A stretch of DNA of 64,000 bases from Clostridiales bacterium (GCA_015055615.1 SVHT01000001.1:124001-188000); one strand, 5' to 3'; positions 45,926 to 56,656 are shown, counted from the first letter of the stretch. A program made the numbers and translations. The notes: generated by a model not told the origin, from the sequence alone.

Positions 45926-46810
45926 ATGGACAAGCAGACGCATACAATAGAACAAATGCTTGATTTTTTGCCGAATGAGATAAAAGACGGGCTGTCGCAC
46001 GTCAACATGAAGGATGTCTACGAGATACGATTGCGGGCGGATAAACCAACGACAATCAATTTTAGAGGCGAGTACCGTTTTTTGGGGGCATATGGCTTGA
46101 CTAATAGGCCGGAACAGTCAATTATATGTACAATTTATGACGTTGCCGATTGTGTATATAAGGCAGGAGAATACTCCGTATATTCGGTGGAAGAACAGCT
46201 TAAAAAAGGATTTATAACCGCGCGAAACGGCGAAAGATTGGGGTTGGCTGGCGAGTACGTCTTTGAAAAGGGGCAACCGCTTGCTATGCGAAATTTTTCT
46301 TCGCTGTGTATTCGTATTCCGCATGAAATATACGGAAGCGGACGAGAGGTTTATCGACGTTGTCTTGCAAACGGCTTACAAAATTGCCTAATTTCGTCGC
46401 CGCCTGGGTTAGGAAAAACGACGATTTTGCGGGATCTTGCTCGGCTAATTGGTGAAAACACGGATAAAAACGTGTTAATATGCGACGAACGAGGTGAAAT
46501 TTCTTGCGGGGATTGCGGAAAAAGGAGCGACGTTTTGAAGTTTGCCGATAAAAATACAGCGTTTGAGGCAGGAATTCGGGCTATGCGCCCGGACGTTATT
46601 ATTACGGACGAGCTGTCCGCCGTCGATTGCGAGGGGGTAAAAAAGGCAATCTATGCGGGAGTTACTGTTCTCGCCTCGGCTCATTTTTCAAAAATGGAGC
46701 ATATCAAAGAGCCGTTTTTTGGTTTGTTTGAGCGTTACGTCTTGTTGGACGCCCACAAGGTTGGAAAAATAGTGGGAATTTACGATGCCTTGGGGAGAGA
46801 TTGTATATGA
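45926..46810 (+). CDS. spoIIIAA: Stage III sporulation protein AA (ATPase)
   Basis: Walker A SSPPGLGKTTILRDLARLI, DERGEIS, MRPDVIITDELS; first of spoIIIA series. Confidence 0.92.
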   Translation: MDKQTHTIEQMLDFLPNEIKDGLSHVNMKDVYEIRLRADKPTTINFRGEYRFLGAYGLTNRPEQSIICTIYDVADCVYKAGEYSVYSVEEQLKKGFITARNGERLGLAGEYVFEKGQPLAMRNFSSLCIRIPHEIYGSGREVYRRCLANGLQNCLISSPPGLGKTTILRDLARLIGENTDKNVLICDERGEISCGDCGKRSDVLKFADKNTAFEAGIRAMRPDVIITDELSAVDCEGVKKAIYAGVTVLASAHFSKMEHIKEPFFGLFERYVLLDAHKVGKIVGIYDALGRDCI

Positions 46811-47304
46811 TGCAAAAGTTTATCATTGGAGTCGCCCTGGTTGCTTTTACGAGCTTTTGTGGCTATTTTTTAGCAAGAAAATACCGTCAAAGAAAGCTCT
46901 TTTTTAAGCAATTTCAAGAGTTTAACGAGCGATTTCTAAGCGAAATTGCCTATTATCGACGTCCTATTCGTGAATTTGCCTCCAAATATACGTACAAAGG
47001 AGAATTTGACATGCTGTTGAAAGATTTCTTTACGACGTTAGAAAATCGCGCAATAATGCAAGCAGAATTCTTGGACTTACCCGTCTATTCCTTTTTAAAG
47101 AGCGAAGAAAAACGGATTGTAGAAGATTATTTTCTAATGCTTGGAAAGGGGGACAGCGCCTCACAAAAGGGCTACTTTTCTTCGGTAAAAGAATCGCTTG
47201 CACGTCTACAAAAAGAATCCGAAGAAACGTGTAAACGATATGGAGATTTATACATAAAAATTGGTTTTTTATGCGGTCTATTGATTTTAATTTTAATACT
47301 TTAA
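46807..47304 (+). CDS. spoIIIAB: Stage III sporulation protein AB
   Basis: Position and size, N-terminal TM, CGYFLARKYRQRKLFFKQFQEF...RYGDLYIKIGFLCGLLILILIL. Confidence 0.88.
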   Translation: MMQKFIIGVALVAFTSFCGYFLARKYRQRKLFFKQFQEFNERFLSEIAYYRRPIREFASKYTYKGEFDMLLKDFFTTLENRAIMQAEFLDLPVYSFLKSEEKRIVEDYFLMLGKGDSASQKGYFSSVKESLARLQKESEETCKRYGDLYIKIGFLCGLLILILIL

Positions 47305-47319
47305 GCGGGGAACTTTTCG

Positions 47320-47514
47320 GTGGATATATCGGTACTTTTTAAGATGGCGGCGATAGGGATTATCATCACCATCATATGTCAAATTTTAAAAAAATCCGAC
47401 CGCGACGATATTGCAACTCTTGTGAGTATTGTCGGTCTTGTCATTGTTTTGGCGGTGGTCGTTGGTATGATAGGCGATTTATTTTCGCAAATCAGAACGG
47501 TTTTCAATTTATAG
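47320..47514 (+). CDS. spoIIIAC: Stage III sporulation protein AC
   Basis: 64 aa two-TM protein; IICQILKKSDRDDIATLVSIVGLVIVL. Confidence 0.9.
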   Translation: MDISVLFKMAAIGIIITIICQILKKSDRDDIATLVSIVGLVIVLAVVVGMIGDLFSQIRTVFNL

Positions 47515-47535
47515 ATAAGAGGGCGAAACGAGGAA

Positions 47536-47931
47536 ATGACAGAGCTTTTCAAAATTATCGGTGTTGCGTTTATTACGACGTTTGCCGCCGTACTTCTCAA
47601 ACAAACCAAACCCGAATTGTCTTTTGCCGTAACGGTTACAGGTGTTATTATTATCTTACTTTTTATTGTGGAAGCCCTGCAAAATACGTTGGCTGTTTTC
47701 TCGTCGATCGTAGCTATGACTGGGATCGAAAACGGACTTCTTAAAATCCTTATCAAAATCGTAGGCGTGGGGTATTTAACGGAGTTTGGCGCAGGGATTC
47801 TACAGGATTTCGGCAGTAATTCGCTCGCTGATAAAGTCTTAGTTGGCGGAAAAATCACAATCGTTCTTTTATCCTTACCCGTAATTGAAGGATTGTTGAG
47901 CATGATGAAAGGTTTTTTACAATTAGTATGA
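47536..47931 (+). CDS. spoIIIAD: Stage III sporulation protein AD
   Basis: Size/position; LLKQTKPELSFAVTVTGVII...IVGVGYLTEFGAGILQDFGSNSLADKVLVGGKI. Confidence 0.9.
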   Translation: MTELFKIIGVAFITTFAAVLLKQTKPELSFAVTVTGVIIILLFIVEALQNTLAVFSSIVAMTGIENGLLKILIKIVGVGYLTEFGAGILQDFGSNSLADKVLVGGKITIVLLSLPVIEGLLSMMKGFLQLV

Positions 47932-49151
47932 GGTTGCGTGAAAAAAATAAAAGAAAAACAATCTTACTTTGCGCTGTTATTTTTATAAGTTTATGCATAC
48001 TATTTTTTATATTTTTTCAACCTAAAACGCGGGCGTATGCAACTGAAACAAGCGTGCAACCAACGGCAATGGAAACAGACACTTCTCTTCAAGAAACCAT
48101 TGAAGAACAGTTGGAGAATCTCGATTTAAAAGCTTTGGAAGAATATCTGCGCTCTATTGGACAATTATCCAACGAAACGCTTGCGCAACGACTTTCCACC
48201 TATGTTAAAGGCGCAAAATTTGATTTTTCCGATTTTGGCAACGCACTTTTAGACGCTTTTTTATCAAAAGTCACTTTATTGTTGCCGTCATTTGCTGTGA
48301 TTGCGGCGATTACGTTGTTGGCAGGAGTAATGTCAACCATTAAGAGTAACGCTGGTGGACAAACAGCCTCGGAAATGATATTCCTGATCACGTACGCCGC
48401 GTCGATGATACCGATATTTGCCGTCCTTTTAGAATGTTTTCGCGATACGATACAATGCGTGGGGCAAATGCGTGAACAAATGCAATTAATTTACCCGATA
48501 ATGCTCACGTTAATGGCGGCGAGCGGGGGCTCGGTTTCCGCATCCGTCTGCCGTCCTGCGGTCGGTTTTTTCAGCACCTCAATCGTGTCGATTATCAGCG
48601 GAGTCGTTTTTCCTTTAACCATTGCGATTATTGTGCTTTCCATGGCGGGAAATCTCACGAAAGAACTAAAAATCGGCAAATTCAGCACATTTTTCAAAAG
48701 TATTAACAAATGGATTATCGGGATATGCGTATCCGTGTTTGGGATATTTTTCACTCTGCAAGGGATAACGACCGCAATTTACGACGGCGTGGTTCGACGA
48801 GCGGCAAAATATGCAATCGGTAACGGGATTCCCATTGTCGGTGGCTTTTTATCGGGCGGTTTTGACTTGGCGGTGGCGGGCAGCGTACTCATTAAAAATT
48901 CTCTTGGCAGTATGGGGATTGTTATGATGCTTACGGTACTAATCGAGCCCTTAGTGTTATTGATATCCACTACCGTGCTTTTGCGCCTAATATCCGCCGT
49001 TACACAACCGTTTGGGGACAGCCGTATTTCCGATTTTTTAGGGGAAACGGCAGATAATTTGCAATATTGTACGGCAGGGCTACTCATCACGGCATTTTTA
49101 TATTTTTTGACGATAGTCTTGATGATTTACTCCACGGAGGCACTATTTTGA
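47928..49151 (+). CDS. spoIIIAE: Stage III sporulation protein AE
   Basis: Large multi-TM protein in spoIIIA order; VGGFLSGGFDLAVAGSVLIKNSLGSMGI. Confidence 0.9.
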   Translation: MRLREKNKRKTILLCAVIFISLCILFFIFFQPKTRAYATETSVQPTAMETDTSLQETIEEQLENLDLKALEEYLRSIGQLSNETLAQRLSTYVKGAKFDFSDFGNALLDAFLSKVTLLLPSFAVIAAITLLAGVMSTIKSNAGGQTASEMIFLITYAASMIPIFAVLLECFRDTIQCVGQMREQMQLIYPIMLTLMAASGGSVSASVCRPAVGFFSTSIVSIISGVVFPLTIAIIVLSMAGNLTKELKIGKFSTFFKSINKWIIGICVSVFGIFFTLQGITTAIYDGVVRRAAKYAIGNGIPIVGGFLSGGFDLAVAGSVLIKNSLGSMGIVMMLTVLIEPLVLLISTTVLLRLISAVTQPFGDSRISDFLGETADNLQYCTAGLLITAFLYFLTIVLMIYSTEALF

Positions 49152-49645
49152 ACGGATATTTAGCGAGTATTATCGGTACGGTATTGCTATGCGCCGTGCT
49201 GACGGCGATTCTACCGCAAGGAAAAACTTCGGGTCTTATCAAAGGCATTGCAAAACTTGCGTGCGTTCTTGTGATTGTATCGCCCGTTTTGCACTTTTTT
49301 AAGACGGGGGAGATCGGCGGAAATTCAGCAGAAGATTCTTTTACGTTTTTTCCGCAAACGGGCATACAAACGGACGAGTCCTTCATACACTATTACAGTG
49401 AAATGCGAGTGCGTGAAACAGAAACGCTACTAAAAAGCGAGCTGTTGGACCGTTACGCTGTGGAAACAGAAGTTACGTTGCTTTGGGAAGAAGAAACGGA
49501 GCAAGTTGGAAAATATTATGAATCTGAGCGTATAAAAATCAATCAAATCCATATAAAATGCGAGGAAGAACCCTCTAAGGAGTTGAAAGAAAATATGTGG
49601 GAATACTTAACGAAAAATTATTGCAGCGAGGTGTTAATTGAGTAA
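49148..49645 (+). CDS. spoIIIAF: Stage III sporulation protein AF
   Basis: TTG start overlapping spoIIIAE stop; two N-terminal TM helices. Confidence 0.82.
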   Translation: MNGYLASIIGTVLLCAVLTAILPQGKTSGLIKGIAKLACVLVIVSPVLHFFKTGEIGGNSAEDSFTFFPQTGIQTDESFIHYYSEMRVRETETLLKSELLDRYAVETEVTLLWEEETEQVGKYYESERIKINQIHIKCEEEPSKELKENMWEYLTKNYCSEVLIE

Positions 49646-50021
49646 AATTGGAAAAGATATTTCGGCGTTGGGAACGTCGGTAAAGGGGTTTTTACGCGGA
49701 AAATGGAAAGAACTGCTCTTGATTGGTGTTTTAGCGGTGGTTTTACTCTTTGCAATTTCCCGTGTTTTTCGGGGTAACGAAACAAAAACCGTTTCAACAC
49801 AAATGACGGATTTGGAAATAAAGGTTGCGCGTCTTTTACAGGAAATAGAAGGGGTTGGTAGCGCGGAAGTTATCGTCTGTGAAACGGAAGAGGGCGCAAA
49901 AAACGTTGTAATCGTCTGCGACGGAGCCAAAAATATCCGTGTGGTTATGAACGTACGCGAAGCGGTTGCCGCCGCGCTTAACACAGAGGAAAAATCCATA
50001 AAAATCTATCAGAAAAAATGA
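49638..50021 (+). CDS. spoIIIAG: Stage III sporulation protein AG
   Basis: TTG start; LEIKVARLLQEIEGVGSAEVIVCETEEGAKNVVIVCDGAKNIRVVMNVREAVAAAL. Confidence 0.9.
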   Translation: MSKIGKDISALGTSVKGFLRGKWKELLLIGVLAVVLLFAISRVFRGNETKTVSTQMTDLEIKVARLLQEIEGVGSAEVIVCETEEGAKNVVIVCDGAKNIRVVMNVREAVAAALNTEEKSIKIYQKK

Positions 50022-50043
50022 AAAAAAATAAGGAGATAAAATT

Positions 50044-50532
50044 ATGTCGAACAAAAAGAAACTCATTATCATGTCCTCGTTGGTGCTGTTGCTTGCGGTT
50101 ACTGCAATCTTCAATTTTGTGTTTGCAAACACAGGCACAACTGCGGTGGTAAACGGCGGGGTAACGCCCGCAAACTATTTCACGACCTATCGAACCGAGC
50201 GTACGACGACGAGAAACGAAGCTCTTGTGCAACTGGACAGCGTGATTGCCCTTTACGACGAAGGGGACGAACGGTATGAAGAGGCAACGGAAATGAAGAT
50301 GGAAATCGTTGCCGCTATGGAAAAAGAACTCATCTTGGAAAACATGGTAAAATCGCTTGGTTTTTCGGATGCAGTCGTATCCGTTTCGTCCGATTCCGAC
50401 AATGTAAACGTGTTTATAAACTCCGCTGAACTCAACTACGACACAGCGCTTTCGATATACAATATGATGAAAGAGGAAACGGGCGTTGTGGCAGGAAACG
50501 TCATTATCATGCCCGTTTACGCAGAAAGCTGA
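50044..50532 (+). CDS. spoIIIAH: Stage III sporulation protein AH
   Basis: N-terminal TM, FTTYRTERTTTRNEALVQLDSVI...VKSLGFSDAVVSV. Confidence 0.9.
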   Translation: MSNKKKLIIMSSLVLLLAVTAIFNFVFANTGTTAVVNGGVTPANYFTTYRTERTTTRNEALVQLDSVIALYDEGDERYEEATEMKMEIVAAMEKELILENMVKSLGFSDAVVSVSSDSDNVNVFINSAELNYDTALSIYNMMKEETGVVAGNVIIMPVYAES

Positions 50533-50622
50533 AAAAATCCGCAAAAATATTCGTAAAACAGTAGAATTATTCAAAAAAATATGCTATAATGTAAAGGACA
50601 GAAAATAAGGAGAACTTTTCGT

Positions 50623-51003
50623 ATGTCCAACATTAAATTGACGGCTAACAACAAACAGAGCGGAAAAACGGTATATACGAGCGCAATCGTGCAAAATATC
50701 GTAGAGATTGCCGTTACGGAAGTAGAGGGCGCAATGCCTTTACAAGACAAGAAAAAGGGCGTATCTTTGTATATTTTAGGCGACAACATTTACGTGAGCG
50801 TATCCGTTGCGGCAAAATTGGGGTATAGCGTACCGGAATTGGCGTACCATATCCAAAAATCGGTAAAACAAAGCGTAGAAAATATGACGCGTTATAAAAT
50901 TGCCGAGGTAGACGTACACGTTGCGGACGTCGTGCCTTGCGACGCGCCCGCTTCTTCGGTCAAAGAACAAGAGCGCATTGACGAGGCCGAAGAAAAAAAC
51001 TAA
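50623..51003 (+). CDS. Asp23/Gls24 family envelope stress protein
   Basis: IVQNIVEIAVTEVEGAMPL...VSVSVAAKLGYSVPELAYHIQKSVKQSVENMTRYKIAEVDVHVADVV. Confidence 0.9.
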   Translation: MSNIKLTANNKQSGKTVYTSAIVQNIVEIAVTEVEGAMPLQDKKKGVSLYILGDNIYVSVSVAAKLGYSVPELAYHIQKSVKQSVENMTRYKIAEVDVHVADVVPCDAPASSVKEQERIDEAEEKN

Positions 51004-51071
51004 ATGAGAACGTACGAAATACCCTTCGCAGTAATGCGTAGGGTTTTCGCGCTATATACACGGAGAGTACT

Positions 51072-51467
51072 ATGAGAAACGCAGCAAGAGAAGCAGCCTT
51101 AAATATCATTTTCGCTAAACAATTTAATAGCGATTGTATGGACGCATTAAAAAAGAAGATTTATAAACAATTCGCCTTAGACAACGACGACGATTTGCTG
51201 TTTGCAACCGATTTGGTAGCAACGGTAGAGGAACATTACGAAGAACTGATTAATGGCATTGAAGACTCTTGTCATCATTACCGCGCAGACCGTATCAACC
51301 CTACCGATAAAAGCATTTTGTTGATTGCTATGGCGGAAATTAAGTATTTTGACGATATTCCGCCCGTAGTATCCGTTTCGGAAGCGACGGGTTTAGCAAA
51401 GAAATATTCAACGGAAACGAGCGCTGATTTCGTAAACGGCGTTCTTTCGGGCGTTATCAATAAATAA
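51072..51467 (+). CDS. nusB: Transcription antitermination factor NusB
   Basis: REAALNIIFAKQF...DKSILLIAMAEIKYFDDIPPVVSVSEATGLAKKYSTETSADFVNGVLSGV. Confidence 0.93.
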   Translation: MRNAAREAALNIIFAKQFNSDCMDALKKKIYKQFALDNDDDLLFATDLVATVEEHYEELINGIEDSCHHYRADRINPTDKSILLIAMAEIKYFDDIPPVVSVSEATGLAKKYSTETSADFVNGVLSGVINK

Positions 51468-51481
51468 ATTGGGATAAGGTT

Positions 51482-52312
51482 ATGGAAATTATGGACGGAA
51501 AAGCTCTTGCGGCGGAAATTCGCGCAGAGCTCAAAGTAAAAATTGAAAAAATGCAGCAAAAACCTGGTCTTGCCGTGGTAATTGTCGGGGAGGATCCCGC
51601 TTCGCAAATTTACGTTCGCAATAAAATTAAGGCTTGCGCTGAGCTTGGTATTCGTTCGTATTCTTATGAATTGCCCGAAACGGCGTCTCAAGCGGAATTG
51701 GAAGAACTTTTGGACAAGCTTGCCTTAGATAGCGATGTAAACGGCATTTTATTGCAAATGCCCTTACCAAAAAATTTTGACGAAGATTCCGCAATGGCGC
51801 ATATTCCCGTTGAAAAGGACGTAGACGGTTTTACGGCGACGAATTTAGGGTTATTGATGCAGCACAAAGAAAAAATCGTGGCTTGCACGCCGCTTGGGGT
51901 CATGAAAATGCTTGAAAAATACGGCATTGACCCTGCAGGCAAAAACGCGGTGGTTTTGGGGCGAAGCGAAACGGTAGGGAAACCCATGGCAATGCTGCTT
52001 TTAAATGCAAACGCAACGGTTACCGTATGCCACAGCCGTACGCAGAACTGCAAGGAAATTTGTAAAAAGGCGGATATTTTGATTGCAGCGGTTGGCAAGC
52101 CGAAGTTTGTTACCGCAGATATGGTGAAAGATGGCGCCGTTATTGTTGACGTAGGTATCAATCGTGACGAAAACGGCAAACTCTGCGGCGACGTAGATTT
52201 TCAAAACGTAAAGGAAAAAGCCTCGTATATCACGCCCGTACCCGGTGGGGTTGGACCGATGACGATTGCGATGCTGATGTATAATACATATTTAACCGCT
52301 TGTAAGGAGTAA
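51482..52312 (+). CDS. folD: Methylenetetrahydrofolate dehydrogenase/cyclohydrolase
   Basis: VIVGEDPASQIYVRNKIKACAELGI, VNGILLQMPLP, VLGRSETVGKPMAMLLL, TPVPGGVGPMTIAMLM. Confidence 0.95.
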   Translation: MEIMDGKALAAEIRAELKVKIEKMQQKPGLAVVIVGEDPASQIYVRNKIKACAELGIRSYSYELPETASQAELEELLDKLALDSDVNGILLQMPLPKNFDEDSAMAHIPVEKDVDGFTATNLGLLMQHKEKIVACTPLGVMKMLEKYGIDPAGKNAVVLGRSETVGKPMAMLLLNANATVTVCHSRTQNCKEICKKADILIAAVGKPKFVTADMVKDGAVIVDVGINRDENGKLCGDVDFQNVKEKASYITPVPGGVGPMTIAMLMYNTYLTACKE

Positions 52313-52319
52313 AAGAAAA

Positions 52320-53201
52320 TTGACCGACTTTGATGTTCGTTACAGGGAGTATTTAACGCAATTTGAAGCGTATTTAGAAGAATACGTGGATAAATTACAG
52401 ACAAAGCCCGCCGTGCTTGGGGAGAGTATGCGATACAGCCTACAAAGCGGCGGAAAACGCATCCGTCCCGTGCTAATGCTTGCTTGCGCGGAAGTGCTTG
52501 GCGTGCCTGCGGAAGAGGTGTTACCTTTTGCGCTTGCGTTGGAAATGATTCATACGTATTCGTTGGTGCACGACGATTTGCCTGCCATGGATAACGACGA
52601 TTTCCGACGTGGAAAACCCTCTAATCATAAGCAATTCGGCGAAGCAAACGCCATTTTGGCGGGCGACGCGCTCTTAAACGAGGCATACGCAATCTGTTTT
52701 GCGCAATGTATGAAGGGGGAGAAATATGCGCTCGCATCTAGCTTTCTAAACGAATGCGCAGGGATGCACGGCATGATTGTCGGACAGTCCGCCGATTTGT
52801 ATTTTTCAGAGAGCGACGGCGACGTATCTGCTGAGGATTTGTTTTATATCTACGAGCATAAGACGGGCAAGCTGTTGCTCGCGCCCGTTGCGATTGCCAG
52901 CATTTTAGCGGGCAATAAATATTATTTGCCTTTCGAAAGCTTTGGTAAATTATTAGGCAGACTTTTCCAAATGACGGACGATATTTTGGACGTCACGGCA
53001 AGCAGCGAAACACTTGGAAAAACTGCGGGAAAAGACGAAAAAGAGAACAAACTGACCTGCGTGAAGGTGTACGGCTTAGAAAGCGCAATGGTGCGCGCGG
53101 ATATGTGCGCGCGTGACTGCTACGGCGTATTAGAGGGTATTGACGGTGACGTTTCGTTTTTACACGATTTGGTCGATTACGTCTTGCACCGCGCAAATTA
53201 A
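52320..53201 (+). CDS. ispA: Polyprenyl (geranyl/farnesyl) diphosphate synthase
   Basis: SGGKRIRPVLML, YSLVHDDLPAMDNDDFRRGKPSNH, FQMTDDILDV; TTG start. Confidence 0.93.
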   Translation: MTDFDVRYREYLTQFEAYLEEYVDKLQTKPAVLGESMRYSLQSGGKRIRPVLMLACAEVLGVPAEEVLPFALALEMIHTYSLVHDDLPAMDNDDFRRGKPSNHKQFGEANAILAGDALLNEAYAICFAQCMKGEKYALASSFLNECAGMHGMIVGQSADLYFSESDGDVSAEDLFYIYEHKTGKLLLAPVAIASILAGNKYYLPFESFGKLLGRLFQMTDDILDVTASSETLGKTAGKDEKENKLTCVKVYGLESAMVRADMCARDCYGVLEGIDGDVSFLHDLVDYVLHRAN

Positions 53202-53271
53202 CAGATTTGGCATCGCGTAAAACTTGCGCGTTGTAAATCATCGATAAGGTTAAAATGGGGACTTATAGCAT

Positions 53272-55014
53272 ATGTCTATTTTGAAAAAATTAACCCCCAA
53301 AGGGATAAAACAATATACGAAAAGCCAATTAAACGTCCTTTGTGACGAATTGCGCGCAACGATTCACGATACGGTTATGCGTTGCGGTGGGCATTTGGCA
53401 TCCAACCTCGGCTCGGTAGAATCGACCGTTGCGATGTTTTACGTCTTTGATTTTCCAAACGACAAAGTGGTCTTTGACGTAGGACATCAGTGCTATCCGT
53501 ATAAATTGCTCAGCGGTAGAGCGGATAAATTCTCTACGCTCCGCCAAGCGGGCGGTATTTCGGGCTTTCCTAAGCGCACGGAAAGCGAATACGACGCGTA
53601 CGACACAGGGCATGCAGGTACGTCCGTTTCTGCGGCAATCGGATTGGCGAAAGCGCGTGATTTAAAAGGGGAAGAACGCGCGGTAATCGCTTATATTGGC
53701 GACGGTTCATTCAATAACGGGCTTGTTTACGAAGCGCTTAACTCCTTGAAAATACTCGACACGAAGATATTAATCGTGCTCAACGACAACGGTATGTCGA
53801 TATCCCCGACGGTGGGTGGTATGTACGATATTATCACCGAAATAAAAACTGGGGATAAGGCAGAGGGGATTCGCCTTTTAGAGAGCTTTGGTCTGACCTA
53901 CGTCGGCGTAAAAAACGGCAACGACCTTGACGAAATGCTCGATGCTATGTCGCAGGCAAAAGAAATGCTGAAAAACGGCTCGGTTTTACTCCATATTGCA
54001 ACCAAAAAAGGCAAGGGGTATGAATTTAGCGAAGACCACCCGACGAACACGCACGGCGTTCCGCCCGTTGGCTCGCCGAAGGATAAAGAATATTCTGAGG
54101 TTTTAGGGGAAAGTCTTTGTGCTTTGGCAGCCAAAAACCCCAATATTACCGTTGTTTCTGCGGCGATGAAAGAGGCGTTGGGGCTTAGCGAGTTCTTTGA
54201 AAAATACCCCGAAAGAGCGTTTGACGTGGGGATTTGCGAAGAAAATGCAGCGGTGCTTTGCGCGTCTATGGCAGCAGGCGGTTTAAAACCGTACTACACG
54301 ATTTATTCCACGTTTTTACAGCGCGCTTTCGATGAAATTATTCACGACGTATGCGCGCAGAATATGCCCGTTACCTTCTGCATTGACAGAGCGGGGATTT
54401 CCGGGGCGGACGGGGAAACGCATCAAGGCGTTTTTGACCTTTCATACCTTTCCTTGATTCCCAATTTGGCAATCGCTACGCCAAAAGATACCGTAGAATT
54501 GACCAAATTGTTAGAGTTTAGCGAAACCTACAATCATCCTTTGGCAATTCGTTATCCACGCGCGGGTAGAGTGATTTTTCCTACCGATGACAAGCCTATT
54601 GAACTTGGCAAATGGGAATATTTGCATAAGGCGAACGTAGAAAACAGTGCAAAAGTTACCGTTTTGGCTGCGGGCGAACGTTGTATAATTTTGGCAATGA
54701 AAGCCTTAAAGGAATTGCAAGCAGAAGGCTTAGATTGCGATATTGTCAACGCGCGGTTTATCAAGCCTTTGGACGAAGAATTTTTGCAAAACACCGACAG
54801 CAAATACGTCGTTACCTTAGAGGACAACGTTTTTAACGGCGGTTTTGGCTCTGCGGTTACAAACGCATTGTTACGATTGCAAAAAGGATGTAAAATCAAA
54901 AATTTTGCCTATCGCGACGAATTTATCCACCAAGGAAACGTCGGTGCATTGCAAAGCGAATACGGTGTAGATTGGCAAGAAATTAAGGCGTATATCAAGA
55001 GCGTACTTGTATGA
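53272..55014 (+). CDS. dxs: 1-deoxy-D-xylulose-5-phosphate synthase
   Basis: GHLASNLGSVE, DVGHQCYPYKLLSGR, GDGSFNNGLVYEALN, DRAGISGADGETHQGVFD. Confidence 0.95.
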   Translation: MSILKKLTPKGIKQYTKSQLNVLCDELRATIHDTVMRCGGHLASNLGSVESTVAMFYVFDFPNDKVVFDVGHQCYPYKLLSGRADKFSTLRQAGGISGFPKRTESEYDAYDTGHAGTSVSAAIGLAKARDLKGEERAVIAYIGDGSFNNGLVYEALNSLKILDTKILIVLNDNGMSISPTVGGMYDIITEIKTGDKAEGIRLLESFGLTYVGVKNGNDLDEMLDAMSQAKEMLKNGSVLLHIATKKGKGYEFSEDHPTNTHGVPPVGSPKDKEYSEVLGESLCALAAKNPNITVVSAAMKEALGLSEFFEKYPERAFDVGICEENAAVLCASMAAGGLKPYYTIYSTFLQRAFDEIIHDVCAQNMPVTFCIDRAGISGADGETHQGVFDLSYLSLIPNLAIATPKDTVELTKLLEFSETYNHPLAIRYPRAGRVIFPTDDKPIELGKWEYLHKANVENSAKVTVLAAGERCIILAMKALKELQAEGLDCDIVNARFIKPLDEEFLQNTDSKYVVTLEDNVFNGGFGSAVTNALLRLQKGCKIKNFAYRDEFIHQGNVGALQSEYGVDWQEIKAYIKSVLV

Positions 55015-55802
55015 GAGCCGACAAATTTTTTGCCGATAAATTTGGTTCGCGTACCAAAGCCGCAGAGGCGATTGAAAAGGGTTTAGTCCTTATCAACGGC
55101 AAACCGATAAAGCCCAAAACGGAAATAAACGACGCGGACGCGATTACCTTTATCGAGGCGCAAGAGCAATTTGTTTCCAACGGCGGTTATAAATTGGAAA
55201 GGGGAATAAAAACCTTCAATTTTGACTGTAAAGATAAAATTTTTGCGGATATTGGCGCGAGTACGGGCGGGTTTACCGATTGTCTTTTGCAACGCGGAGC
55301 GGCAAAGGTGTACGCAATCGACGTCGGGGAAAGCTTGTTGCACGAGAGCTTGCTTAATTGCGATAAAATCGTGCGCATGGAAAACACGAACGCACGTTAC
55401 TTAAAAAAGGCAGATTTTTCAGAGGATATAGACGGCGTGGTAACGGACGTCAGTTTTATATCTCTGCGCTTGATTTTTCCCGTAATTAAAGAGATTTTAA
55501 AGGAAGACGGGCATGCCTTTGTATTGATTAAACCGCAATTTGAGTGCGAAAAGAAACACATAGGCAAGAGCGGTATCGTCACACCGTCCGCGCATGCCGA
55601 TATCGTTAAAAAGGTCCTTGGTTATTTAAACGAAAACGGCTTATATGCGCACGGAATTATCAATGCGCCCGTTCGGAAAGGGAAAAATATCGAATATATT
55701 TTATATATTCGGCCGACTTGGCAAGGCGCTAAATCTGAACGAGAAATCCTCGATATAATAAAAGAACTTGTAAAGAAAAATTCCCTTGGGGAATTGATAT
55801 AG
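55011..55802 (+). CDS. tlyA: TlyA family rRNA methyltransferase/hemolysin
   Basis: S4 domain RADKFFADKFGSRTKAAEAIEKGLVLING; ADIGASTGGFTDCLLQRGAAKVYAIDVG. Confidence 0.93.
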   Translation: MRADKFFADKFGSRTKAAEAIEKGLVLINGKPIKPKTEINDADAITFIEAQEQFVSNGGYKLERGIKTFNFDCKDKIFADIGASTGGFTDCLLQRGAAKVYAIDVGESLLHESLLNCDKIVRMENTNARYLKKADFSEDIDGVVTDVSFISLRLIFPVIKEILKEDGHAFVLIKPQFECEKKHIGKSGIVTPSAHADIVKKVLGYLNENGLYAHGIINAPVRKGKNIEYILYIRPTWQGAKSEREILDIIKELVKKNSLGELI

Positions 55803-55835
55803 GTACGTAAAGACAAAAGCGAAAGGGAGTACAAT

Positions 55836-56642
55836 ATGAAAATAGGGGTACTTGGAAACAGTTCGAAGATAAAAACCGTAGAAAGTATGCAAGAAATCGT
55901 ACGGTTTCTGCAAGATTGCGGACACGAAACCGTTGTGTTTTCTTCGGATAAAGAGATAGATGACGTAGACGTTGTGCTCGTTTTAGGCGGCGACGGCGCT
56001 ATTTTGCACGCGGCGGTAGTTGCGGCACAAAAAAATATAAAAATCGTCGGTATAAATTACGGTAATCTCGGCTTTTTAACCGAATACGAAAAGGACGAAC
56101 GGGAACAGGTAAAGGAACTTCTTTCCGCTTTGGAAAAGGGAACTTGCCGTATCGTCAAGCGCAGTCTTTTACAGCTTACAATCAAAAATAAGACCTATTA
56201 TGCGCTCAACGAAATTTCCGTGCAAAGAGATTACGGCTTACTTTCCACGGAATCCACGCAGATTTTACGCTTGCAAGTCGAGGCGAAAGAGGGTGTAGAC
56301 GTCATTGCGGGCGACGGATTGCTAATTTGCACCCCGACGGGCTCCACGGCGTATTCACTCTCGGCGGGTGGCGCGATTTTGACGCCCGAAGTTCCCGTGA
56401 TTATGATGACGCCGATTTGCGCCTTTTCAATGCGCGCTCGGCCCATTGTCTTTTCGGATACAGACGAATTTAAAATTACCATTAACAAAGGAAAATCGAT
56501 GGTTTTAGCCGACGGAAAAGTAATCGCCGCGCTCCCTGAGGGTGAGGAAATGACGATTAAAAAGGCAGATTTCACGGCAGATTTCCCTGTGAAAGAAAAT
56601 AGTGACTTTTTTGCAAGAGTACGGAATAAACTTAACGGATAA
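55836..56642 (+). CDS. nadK: NAD kinase
   Basis: VLVLGGDGAILHA, GINYGNLGFLTEYE, TPTGSTAYSLSAGGAIL. Confidence 0.95.
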   Translation: MKIGVLGNSSKIKTVESMQEIVRFLQDCGHETVVFSSDKEIDDVDVVLVLGGDGAILHAAVVAAQKNIKIVGINYGNLGFLTEYEKDEREQVKELLSALEKGTCRIVKRSLLQLTIKNKTYYALNEISVQRDYGLLSTESTQILRLQVEAKEGVDVIAGDGLLICTPTGSTAYSLSAGGAILTPEVPVIMMTPICAFSMRARPIVFSDTDEFKITINKGKSMVLADGKVIAALPEGEEMTIKKADFTADFPVKENSDFFARVRNKLNG

Positions 56643-56656
56643 AAAGGGGTAAGAAG